Source of the DNA: Cephalothrix spiralis
Lineage: Eukaryota; Nemertea; Palaeonemertea; Archinemertea; Cephalotrichidae
Direction: 5' to 3'
NCBI GenBank assembly: GCA_032353305.1
Contig: JAUCNG010370038.1
Location: 1-18,230, forward strand
Length of the DNA stretch: 18,230 bases
Shown piece by piece: positions 12,001 through 18,230 of the stretch (the first letter of the stretch is position 1; the number at the start of each line of letters is the position of its first letter). The position numbers were made by a program, and so were the translations under genes. The notes beneath the pieces were generated by a model, which had not been told where the DNA came from, searched no databases, and saw only the letters and a list, made by a program, of their open reading frames with translations.

Positions 12001-15000
12001 CAGAGTTGATGGAGTCAGTTTCAGAGAAAGATACCAAAGAAAAGAAGTACATCTTGATGTTAAAGAAGATGAAACAGAAACTTACGGATGAAAAACGTAA
12101 CAGTCCAGATCCTGATCAGAGGTCTAAGTACTCCCAAATGGAGGCTCAGCTTTTTGATAAGAATCGAGTTCTAGAAGATCTTGGATGTCAAATTGAAGAA
12201 CTGAAGTCAACGAATCGAGTTCTAACTGATGAGAAAAACCATGTGATTACTTCCTCGAAATTCCTTGAAGAGCAGTGTCAGATTTTAGAATCTCAGTTAT
12301 CAGAAACAGGAAAGCTTTATGAAAGTGAAAAGCATAAAGTTGACCTCTTAGAAAGCCAACTACAAATGACTGACGATTCAGTTTCGAAATCTGATAAACT
12401 CAACTTTAATATCTTAAATGAACAGTTAAAGCTGATGGAGTCTGAGTTGTCTGATAAATCATCTAATTGCATAGTCCTTGAGAGTAAATTAAAGGTTTTC
12501 GAGCAGCAAATGGATATGTTAGACAACGAGCCCTCATCCCCAAAGAATAAAATCAAGTTGAGGTTCTTAGAGGAACAGTGTAAACTCCTTGAATCTGAAT
12601 TAATGGACACTAATTCAAAGTACACTATTCAAGGTATTAAGCTGAAAGTTCTAGAGGAGCAGTTCAACTTGATTGAAGATGGTGTCTCTGACAGTGACAA
12701 CAGCAAAGAAATTAAAGCTCAAATGAATATGTTAGAAAAGCAGTGTTCAATGCTCGAAGAGGAACTCTCAGAAAAGTCTAAAACCGAATCTCAGGTTTTG
12801 AAACTGAAAGTTATTGAGGAACAATTCGAGATCGTTGAAGCCGAGCTTAAAGCTGAAACCGCCAAAGTAAAATTTCTTGATGAACAATGCAAGATGGTGG
12901 AGGCTGATGCTGCTCGTGTGAAGGTTCTCGATGCTCAGTTGGAGATGTTAGAATCTGAATCGAGGTCACAGAAAGAAGCTGATGCAAATACGATTAATCA
13001 TCTTAAAGTGGAGGCTGCGAAAAACAACAATCATGCAAGCTCCAAATTTCAATTTCTCGAACAGCAGTGCGAAATGTTGGAGGATGAAACAAAAACATTG
13101 AAAGCTGACATGGATACAATGAAAGAACTAGCTGAAAAGAGTAAGCAGGAAGCTGTTTCTAAGATACATTTGCTAGAGCAGCAGTGCGAGATGCTTGAAG
13201 ACGAATCGAAGATGTTGAAAGCACAATTAATGATGTCTAATGAACAAACTGACGTCATTGAAAGTGAGAAGAAGTTTGACGAAGCTAAGACCAGAGTCAT
13301 GGAAACCCAATGTGATTTGTTAGAATCGGAGCTTTCTGTAAATTTGAAGTCCAATGATGCTCGAACTAAATTTCTTGAAGAACAGTGCCAAATGCTTGAA
13401 TCAGAGTTGCAGGATGTCAAGGACAAGGAATCCTCGAAGGCTAAGCTTTTAGAAGCTCAGTACAACTTATATGAGTCTGATTTAAACGATAGTTTTGATT
13501 CAGATCAAGTGAGATTGAAGTTCTACGAAGCTCAGTTCGAACTCCTTGAGGAAGAGTTAACTGAAAGACAGAATGAGATCACAAACTATCAGCCTAGAAT
13601 CAGGATGCTCGAAGCGCAGTGTAACTTAATGGAGTCTGAGTTGGAGGAAGTTAACCAAGAGAAAGCGAAAGTAAAGTTTCTTGAACACCAGTGCAAAATG
13701 CTCGAAACGGAACTTGGTGAAGCTGAACGAAGGAATCCACATGATCCCGAATTGAGATATCGAGTAATGCTTAAAGCTCAGTGCCGTATGCTTGACAGTC
13801 AGTTGAAAGAAAAGGATAGTCTTATTCAGGACTTGAAGGCTAAGGACTCCTCATCAATGTCTGCAGTTGACAAATCTGTCGGTGTGAATAGCCTCGATTT
13901 GAAATGGCAACATCTGATTGATAAGGTGTCTGAAAAAGAAGAGGTAATAATGAATTTGAAGTCTGAATTGCAAAACCTTCGGAGACAGTATGTAGAAGTT
14001 CAACACGAGCTTGATACTGTTCGATGTGATGTCAATAATGAAGGGTCCTCTGTGAAAAATCAAGCTCAGCGTATCCAAGATGAACTTGAAAAGATGCAGA
14101 CAAGTATTGATTTAAGAAAGGGAGATATAAGCCTCAGTCACTCCATGTTGGAATCTGAAGAAGGATCGAACACCCGAGAAGGCTTGTTAAAGTCACTTCA
14201 AATTGGCTTGCGGCAGCATAAAGATTATGTTAAGAAGGTAAAGACTGAAAATAAAAACTTCTTAAAGCAGAATGCCGAGTTGGAGCTACGAATTAATGGA
14301 TTGGAGCAGCAAGTAGGCGATTTCAATGGTCTACGAAGTGAAAATGAAGATCTAAAAGAGGAGAATCATAAGGTCAAATCTGATATTGGCCACTTGCATG
14401 CACAATTAGATCAAGCCAAAGCTGAAAGACACCGAATTCAAGGAGGATTCCAAAAAATGAGGGCTGACATCGATCGAATTCGAAGTGAGAGACGCAATAT
14501 CCACCGTCAGTTTGACAAGCTACGTAAAGAGCATGCTAAGTGTCAGAAACCCCTTGAACATCTAGCTGAAGTTTTTGTAGATATAGAACCTGCCATGGAG
14601 CACGAGAACATGCGCCAGTCATCTGCCAGTCCTATAGATCGAATGATCTCGCCTGTATCGACTGGTTCCCCTACTCCAAGTTTATCATCATGCCCAGAAT
14701 ATACTCCTCCTGCCTCGAATGCAACCTCCCCACTACCAATTGATCCCGAAATAGAGACAAAATACAACGCACTTCAAGAGGAGTTTGAAAAACACAAGAC
14801 TCAGATGGTTGTAAAAGAAGTTAAATTACAAAAATTGCTTCAAAAATTACGTGAGATTAAAGAACGAAATGATCGTTTAGAAATTCAAGTTCAGAATTTA
14901 ACTGCCCAGTTGGCTGAATCTCAATTGCAGTTGACGCCAACAGGAAAGGAGAATGCAGAACAGGTTAAAATGCTGCAGATGATTGCTGATCTGAAAATGC

Positions 15001-17657
15001 AGCTTAAATCTGCTGAGTTTATGCAAGCTGAGTACTCTAGGCATCAGGGTAGTGACTTCACTTCTGACGGCATCAACAAGGTTATGGAGGCCTGGAAGTC
15101 TGAAGTCGAGCAGTTACGAAGGGAAAAGAGTCATATTAGTGGGGACTTGAAGGATGATCGCATGCATGCTGAAGAGAGAATCCAGAGCCTTGAGAATTAC
15201 AAGAGCAATTTGGAAAAGCAGAAGAAAGATCTGATGGAGCAGTATAACTTATTGGATGCTGATAACAAAGAGTTGCTGAAGACTGTTGAAAGACTCGAGT
15301 TAGCGAATAAGAATATCGAAAAAACTCTGCAAGAGCAAACTATCAGCAATGAAGGTTTTGCTAAAACAAAGGCCCAGCAAGAAGGTAAAATTAATTCCCT
15401 TAAGAAGGAGCTTAAACACTTCAAAGATCGACTTGAAGAGTATGAAGACCTTGAAACTCGTGTAACTGAGACTGATTCTGTGAACGAGCGTCTTTTTAAC
15501 CAGGTTGAAGTTGCCAGGAACGAGTTAGTTCATCTTCAGAGGGAGAACGGTACTTTAAGGCAGGAAATCGAAGGATTAACTTGGAAGTTGGACGAGTTTT
15601 CACAGTTGGAGGAAGACCTTGATGATCTCCAGAAGGAGCTACACCACCTAAAAGCTGAAAATGGATCCCTCAAGAGTGAATTGGGAAAAGCTAATGCTGC
15701 AACTTCACAAGTTGAGAATTTAAGATCTGAGTTGGCGACCGTAAACGATCAACATAATGCGGCTTTGACAGCTAATGAAGAGTTGATAGAAAAGTTGAAT
15801 ATATTGAAAGCGCGGGTAATGGATGCTGATGAGACCGTTCTTCTTGGACCTCTCACGTCCACGCCTGAAAGAAGTGCCACCCGGGAAGAACTAGAAGTTT
15901 TGCAAGATAAACACAAAGCATTGGCAGCTGAAACTGATACTCTTCGTAAGCAACTCTTCCAACAAGACCCGGAAATTGTCGAAGATTACCGAAACTGTGT
16001 CGAACAGTTGTCGAATGAGAATACAGGTCTCAAAACTGAGGCATTGCAGTATAAAGCAAAGTTGATTCAGTATGGTAATATCGAAGGTGAATTCCTGTCT
16101 TTGAAAGAACAACTTGAACGGTTCATAGAAGAGAATGAGATCCTGAAGGCGAGAGTATCTGAGTTGACGGAGCGATTAGAGGAGTCTGATAGTGAAAATA
16201 GCGTCATCGTGGCAACTGATGCAGAATATGAACAGTTGAAAGACAAATTAGAAGTTCTGCAGACCAAACACTCAGAACTACAAGCAGAAAAAGAAAGTTT
16301 AGAAGCCAGGCTGCAAGATTTCTCGCACTCTGAGAGCTCTGAGTTGGAAAATCGTCTCAAAGAAATCACTGAAGATAATATTTGTTTTAAAAATGATGCT
16401 TTAAGATTTAAAGCTAAGATGTTACAATATGGTAATATTGAGGAAGAATTTAAAGAACTGAATGAGAAATATGATAAAGTAGTCCAAGAGAATGATATTT
16501 TACATGAGGATATCTGTGATATGCATGATCAACTTCTAGATTTGAAGAATGAGGTTGAAGAACTAACACGAGTGAAAGCTAACTATAATATCGTAAAGGA
16601 AGAACAGCTGAAAGCTAAAGAAAGTCACGAAATACAACTTTCTGAGTTAGAAGCAGAAATCACCGATTTGAAAGAAAGATTGAATGCGTTGAAAGAAGAA
16701 AAAGAATCCCTGGAAAGATGGAATGATGATTTTGAAAGTGATGATGCTACTGAGAAACTGGAGAAGCTGCGGACTGAGAATACAGAGCTTAAGAATCAGT
16801 TCCTTCAAGTCAAAGCTAAATTCATGCAATATGGAAATATTGATAACGAGTTCAAAGAAATAAAAGAAAAATACGAGAATTTAGTAGCTGAACACGATGA
16901 TCTTTTGGATGAGGCAAATGATTTTGATGATTTGATAAAAACGCTACAAACTGAGAAATTGGACTGGGAAAATGACAAAGAAATATTTAGAGATAATATT
17001 GTCATGCTAACAAAAGAAAACGAGACTCTTATGGATGAGAAAATAACCATAGAAGAGCGCCTCGAAGAAGCCCTTGACAAATATGAAGACCTGAAGGCTG
17101 AGTATGATAATCATATGAGAAATCGTGCAGACCTTCTGCAGCAGATTTCCGACTCAGATTTCCAACTAAAACTTGAGCAAGAACGCTCGAAAAAAGAAAA
17201 TTCAGAGCGTCAGATGTCCGATGCCAAGGAAAATGACGAGAACGCTAGATTATCGTCAGAAATCAATATATTGAAATCAAAACTAAATGAACTTGAGAAA
17301 GTGAAGCAAGACCTTGACCTCCAGCGGACACGTGACCAAGAGGAGATATCCAATCTAACGGAACAGTTAGATCTCCTAAACGACCAGTTCGAACAACTCT
17401 TATCTAGTCAAAAACAGAGTAACATCGAAGCAACTCGACTACGTGGTCTACACGACCAGGTAGCAGCTGATAATGCTAGTCTACGATCGCAGTTAAACTT
17501 ACTGAAGAAAGAAGAGTCTGATGGGGCAGAGGTTGATCGACTACGAACTGAAGCTACTGCACTGATGCAACAAAAAGCAAATGTTGAAGCAGAACTGCTT
17601 CAGTCAGAACAATCCTTTCATCAGTCACAACTTCGTTATAAACAACTTTCTCTAAAG
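39..17657 (+). CDS. Giant internal exon of a very large coiled-coil protein (5,873 codons, partial gene)
   Basis: A single open frame of 17,619 nt lies between a consensus acceptor (AG at 37-38) and donor (AAG|GTAATTA after 17657). Both boundaries are phase 0. The translation is almost wholly heptad-patterned coiled coil: Leu/Ile/Val at a/d-like spacing, with Glu, Lys, Gln, Ser, Asp and Asn elsewhere. No signal peptide, membrane segment, enzyme fold, zinc site or motor domain is visible. The first tryptophan is codon 4,623 (13905). Proline occurs once in the first ~3,486 codons (codon 477). Landmarks are a duplicated block (about 690-1110 and 2232-2630), 49-residue repeats (5016-5672; 5961-6641), a cysteine-bearing repeat array (12258-13811), a Ser/Pro hinge (14550-14747) and a triple QYGNI module (16035-16862). 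The reading frame past 17657 enters the intron and stops at 17694-17696. By analogy with long coiled-coil proteins, a tether or scaffold role is inferred. Golgin/giantin-like, centrosomal or kinetochore families are all possible, and I cannot choose among them. Confidence 0.93.
690..1110 (+). repeat. Internal duplication, copy A
   Basis: Protein-level repeat paired with copy B at about 2232-2630. The best-conserved core reads TLNDQINSLKREVDVLKQGQ, followed by EQG-x-QVE, then a LLSQLTERE-like segment and EIEKLNNEL. The TTGAACGAT of the core lies at 762 here and at 2304 in copy B, an offset of 1,542 nt (514 codons). After the TQL segment this copy carries one extra heptad relative to copy B, so the offset of the SEIE segment becomes 1,521 nt (507 codons). 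The edges fade into generic coiled coil and are approximate. Confidence 0.8.
2232..2630 (+). repeat. Internal duplication, copy B
   Basis: Partner of copy A. The core reads TLNDSINSLKREVGVLKEGQ, followed by EQG-R-QVE, LLSKITDRE and EIERLNNEF. Codons have drifted (for example AAACGTGAAGTT versus AAACGCGAGGTT), so the duplication is old and conserved at protein rather than DNA level. It lacks exactly seven residues present in copy A between the TQL and SEIE segments, a one-heptad indel that keeps coiled-coil register. Confidence 0.8.
5016..5672 (+). repeat. Five QVQNLTDQ-type repeats spaced at whole heptads
   Basis: Five copies of a motif close to QVQNLTDQ-[ILV]-S: QVQKLTDQV, QVENLTEQL, QVQNLTDQI, QVQNLSDQL and QVLDMTEQV. 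The Gln codons of the motif start at 5028, 5217, 5343, 5490 and 5637. Spacings are 189, 126, 147 and 147 nt, that is 63, 42, 49 and 49 residues, all exact multiples of seven. Between copies, Ser/Glu-rich text with L-x-x-x-LA is loosely repeated. This looks like expansion by duplication with selection for heptad register. Confidence 0.82.
5961..6641 (+). repeat. Four RE-x-QL-x-x-x-Q-x-LLQ repeats with 49-residue spacing
   Basis: Copies begin with an Arg-Glu pair: TRESQVLQNQELLQE, TREHQLEALQHCL, ARENQLADTQNLLQE and AREIQLIDAQNLLQ. The Arg codons are at 5964, 6111, 6417 and 6564. Spacings are 147, 306 and 147 nt (49, 102 and 49 residues). The middle gap contains an inserted segment that starts near the VIQTLDE motif at 6174. 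Each unit is followed by E-x-E-rich sequence and LK-[SD]. It directly follows the QVQNLTDQ block and shares its 49-residue period. Confidence 0.78.
6150..6300 (+). repeat. VIQTLDE module, copy 1
   Basis: Segment reading EEKDRVIQTLDEDIISLK, then a DFE triplet, a Q-K pair and LDSEL. It aligns along about 45 residues with a second copy near 7380 (HVIQTLDEQILKL, DFE, QK, LQSEL), and over its first half with a third near 9950 (EDIIQTLNDSITLL). The Ile codons preceding QTL lie at 6177, 7407 and 9969. The second and third are 854 residues apart (122 heptads). The first and second are 410 apart, which is not a whole number of heptads. Confidence 0.65.
7380..7520 (+). repeat. VIQTLDE module, copy 2
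   Basis: Second copy of the module at 6150. It shares VIQTLDE, a following DFE and a downstream QSEL/DSEL. The pairing continues for about 45 residues with moderate identity, more than generic heptad similarity would give. Codons differ (GTTATTCAGACG versus GTAATTCAAACC), so the duplication is not recent. Confidence 0.6.
9950..10090 (+). repeat. VIQTLDE module, copy 3 (diverged)
   Basis: Most diverged member: KEKEDIIQTLNDSITLL, followed by a VQAYEVE segment in the place of DFE-containing sequence. Only the first 20 or so residues are convincingly related to copies 1 and 2. It could be chance similarity within coiled coil. Confidence 0.4.
10497..10910 (+). other. Proline-containing break region with basic helix
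   Basis: The long proline-free rod ends here. A proline appears in SQSPDTEK (10497), followed at 10521-10619 by a Lys-rich helix with KKYALLTQKAKAFKLQN. Three more prolines follow in a short non-heptad linker (10839-10910: APL, TPV, APD). Likely a flexible or kinked joint between rod segments. The basic helix has the same QK-x-[KR]-x-x-K-x-x-N-x-x-L spacing as one after the main hinge (14817-14882). Confidence 0.6.
11226..11354 (+). other. Basic coiled-coil segment
   Basis: Segment containing QVMKAKKVIENLKCKLIDRD and then KLRRVAHELEMK. It is locally Lys/Arg-rich in an otherwise acidic protein. Together with 10521-10619, 12039-12098 (EKKYILMLKKMKQKL) and 14817-14882 (VKLQKLLQKLREIKERN) it forms a set of spaced positively charged helices. 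These could be partner or membrane contact sites, but this is inference from charge only. Confidence 0.45.
12258..13811 (+). repeat. Array of 19 degenerate LEEQC-x-MLESEL repeats
   Basis: Consensus roughly [KR]-[FVL]-L-E-x-Q-[CFL]-x-[ML]-[LVM]-E-[SDE]-[ED]-L. Gln codons (or their equivalent) start at 12273, 12357, 12423, 12486, 12576, 12660, 12741, 12822, 12885, 12936, 13065, 13182, 13308, 13383, 13458, 13533, 13617, 13689 and 13779. Examples are FLEEQCQILESQL, FLEEQCKLLESEL, LLEQQCEMLEDES, FLEHQCKMLETEL and MLKAQCRMLDSQL. The residue after Gln is Cys in 11 of 19 copies, and otherwise Leu, Phe or Tyr. Spacing ranges from 17 to 43 residues, mostly 21-30. Linkers are variable, and a few hold proline (SSPK, YQPR, HDPE). 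Not a domain I recognise. Confidence 0.88.
14550..14747 (+). other. Ser/Pro-rich unstructured hinge
   Basis: 66 codons with 12 prolines and many serines, lacking heptad pattern. The stretch starts after CQK and ends at IDPE, and contains ASPID, ISPVS, GSPTPS, CPEYTPPAS and TSPLP. It holds six Ser/Thr-Pro dipeptides, which are minimal sites for proline-directed kinases (CDK, MAPK; established consensus). It separates the repeat-rich rod from the C-terminal coiled coil and is the clearest non-helical region in the window. A flexible, phosphorylation-tunable hinge is the simplest reading. Confidence 0.8.
14817..14882 (+). other. Basic helix following the hinge
   Basis: Lys/Arg-rich helix (VKLQKLLQKLREIKERNDRL) directly after the hinge. 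It aligns without gaps to 10530-10600 at QK-x-[KR]-x-x-K-x-x-N-x-x-L. From memory, comparable basic stretches followed by END/NDRL-like text occur in Golgi coiled-coil proteins such as giantin and GRIP golgins. This is suggestive, not diagnostic. Confidence 0.45.
16035..16862 (+). repeat. Triple KAK-x-x-QYGNI module
   Basis: Three copies of a well-conserved module: TEALQYKAKLIQYGNIEGEF, NDALRFKAKMLQYGNIEEEF and NQFLQVKAKFMQYGNIDNEF. Each is preceded by an EN-[TI]-x-[LF]-K segment and followed by a KE-x-[LY]-E/EKY-type segment. Gln codons lie at 16068, 16425 and 16827, spacings of 119 residues (17 heptads) and 134 residues (19 heptads plus one). The helix-unfriendly Tyr-Gly-Asn is invariant in all three, which argues for a specific function or local kink rather than drift. 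Not a family motif I recognise. Confidence 0.85.
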
Positions 17658-18010
17658 GTAATTAATTTTTTTTTTACGAAAACTTATTTGGGGTAGTTTA
17701 CAGTAACAAAGTGCTGTATATCTCCTTGTTACATTGTGATTATCGATATTGGGTACCTAATTATTATAGAAAAAAGAAACTCAAAAGTCTCAATAACTCC
17801 ACTGACACAAACCTTGGAACTAACCAATTGTATCAACTACCCCTCCAATAAAGTTAGTTCGCTCTTGAAAAGCGCAATCGGCGCTCTCTGGTTCAATTCC
17901 AAGAGCAGGGTTCACCACATGTCATGCCAGCCCGATTGTTTAGAATTATTACTACAGTTTGAAATAAAAATTGATTTCTTTGTATCTTATATCTCTAATT
18001 TTGCTTTCAG
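17658..18010 (+). other. Intron, phase 0, 353 bp
   Basis: Starts with GTAATTA after AAG and ends with a T/C-rich tract and TTTCAG before TTAAATCAA. Joining the flanks preserves frame (Leu-Lys | Leu-Asn-Gln) and continues coiled coil. It contains a ten-T run near the donor, in-frame stops, and a central low-AT patch (17861-17938) described separately. An open frame at 17736-18014 falls almost entirely inside it and is not a gene. Confidence 0.88.
17861..17938 (+). repeat. Possible tRNA-derived SINE remnant in intron
   Basis: GGTTCAATTCC at 17890-17900 fits the Pol III B-box pattern GGTTCRANNCC. Nearby are inverted repeats: GCTCTTG (17861) with CAAGAGC (17900), AGCGC with GCGCT (17871-17885, five-base loop), and CAATCGG (17875) with CCGATTG (17932). 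The patch is less AT-rich than the rest of the intron. There is no good A box at the expected distance and the stems cannot form a normal cloverleaf, so it is not a functional tRNA. A decayed SINE fragment is possible; so is coincidence. Confidence 0.25.
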
Positions 18011-18172
18011 TTAAATCAAATTGTTGAAGATCGTAATCATCTACTTATCCGTATGAATGACACAATGAGAGCTTTGAATGAACGTGACGAACAGATACAA
18101 TCCCTACAAATGCAACATCAAACTATTGTTGCTAAGGAACTTGTTGCTGAGGAACAAGTAATACCGGAAGAG
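18011..18172 (+). CDS. Next exon of the same coiled-coil gene (54 codons)
   Basis: 162 nt from just after TTTCAG to GAG|GTAATTA, phase 0 at both ends. It encodes LNQIVEDRNHLLIRMNDTM, then RALNERDEQIQSL, then QTIVAKELVAEEQ and IPEE. The heptad pattern and Glu/Gln/Asn-rich composition match the preceding exon. The proline near the end may mark the close of this helix. The gene continues beyond the window, since another donor follows immediately and no stop is present. No anchor, GRIP or other terminal domain is reached. Confidence 0.85.
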
Positions 18173-18230
18173 GTAATTATTTTTCTCATACTGTTTTATT
18201 ATGAGCGACTTTCTGACAAGGTCTCTGTGT
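18173..18230 (+). other. 5' start of next intron (partial)
   Basis: Begins GTAATTATTT, the same first seven bases as the preceding intron, and turns T-rich at once. Reading the exon frame onward no longer resembles the coiled coil. Runs off the window. Confidence 0.75.

Noticed and set aside
12258-13811. CRISPR-like or DNA-level tandem satellite
   Set aside because: The repeats are protein-level, with diverged codons and irregular spacing; there is no DNA repeat identity.
2987-17080. Numerous antisense open frames of 60-125 codons (for example 8465-8785, 12317-12625, 13049-13426, 16067-16369)
   Set aside because: They are Ser/Phe/Leu-rich reverse shadows of Glu/Lys/Gln codons (GAA gives TTC, AAA gives TTT), have no domains or independent signals, and lie wholly within the sense exon.
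39-17657. Bacterial or viral origin
   Set aside because: Frame-consistent GT-AG introns with polypyrimidine tracts flank both sides, and the exon continues in frame across them.
17861-17938. A functional tRNA gene in the intron
   Set aside because: There is a B-box-like sequence only. No A box at proper spacing and no consistent cloverleaf can be drawn on either strand.
17736-18014. 92-codon plus-strand open frame
   Set aside because: It sits almost entirely in the 353-bp intron and crosses the acceptor; it has no recognisable protein features.
39-18172. Firm naming as giantin (GOLGB1), a GRIP golgin, CENP-F/CENP-E or another known giant coiled-coil protein
   Set aside because: General similarity of coiled coils is not diagnostic, and no terminal hallmark domain lies in the window. 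I also do not see the recurrent SMSSLQNDRDR-type motif that I recall from vertebrate giantin.

Overview
The window is one slice of a single eukaryotic protein-coding gene on the plus strand, and almost all of it is one enormous coding exon. An AT-rich intron ends with a consensus acceptor at 37-38. An uninterrupted open frame of 5,873 codons follows (39-17657). It ends at a clean donor, then comes a 353-bp intron (17658-18010), a 54-codon exon (18011-18172), and the start of another intron. Frame-consistent GT-AG introns, polypyrimidine tracts before the acceptors and extended coiled-coil coding point to a eukaryote, most likely an invertebrate animal. Nothing here fixes the species. Neither end of the gene is present: there is no real start codon, true stop, promoter or poly(A) signal.

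The encoded protein is a giant coiled coil rich in Glu, Lys, Gln, Ser, Leu and Asp. Its layout is not uniform. (1) The first ~3,490 residues (39 to about 10496) are a rod with one proline, followed by a stretch of 3,009 residues without any. This rod holds a long-range internal duplication (offset 514 residues), several blocks repeating at exact multiples of seven residues (49 is common), and a recurrent EKD-type motif. (2) Prolines reappear at 10497-10910, with a basic helix nearby. (3) At 12258-13811 lies a run of 19 degenerate copies of a motif of the type FLEEQCxMLESEL, with cysteine in 11 of 19. (4) A 66-residue Ser/Pro-rich linker at 14550-14747 is the main flexible hinge. (5) The final coiled coil holds three copies of a module centred on QYGNI (16035-16862) and continues into the next exon.

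Overall architecture resembles very long coiled-coil tethers and scaffolds such as Golgi golgins/giantin or centrosomal and kinetochore coiled-coil proteins. No diagnostic domain (GRIP, GRAB, TACC, transmembrane anchor, motor) is visible, so the family stays open. The rest of the window is intron. The 353-bp intron contains a Pol III B-box-like sequence and short inverted repeats that may be a decayed tRNA-derived SINE (weak). Other-frame and antisense open frames look like shadows of the coiled-coil coding sequence.
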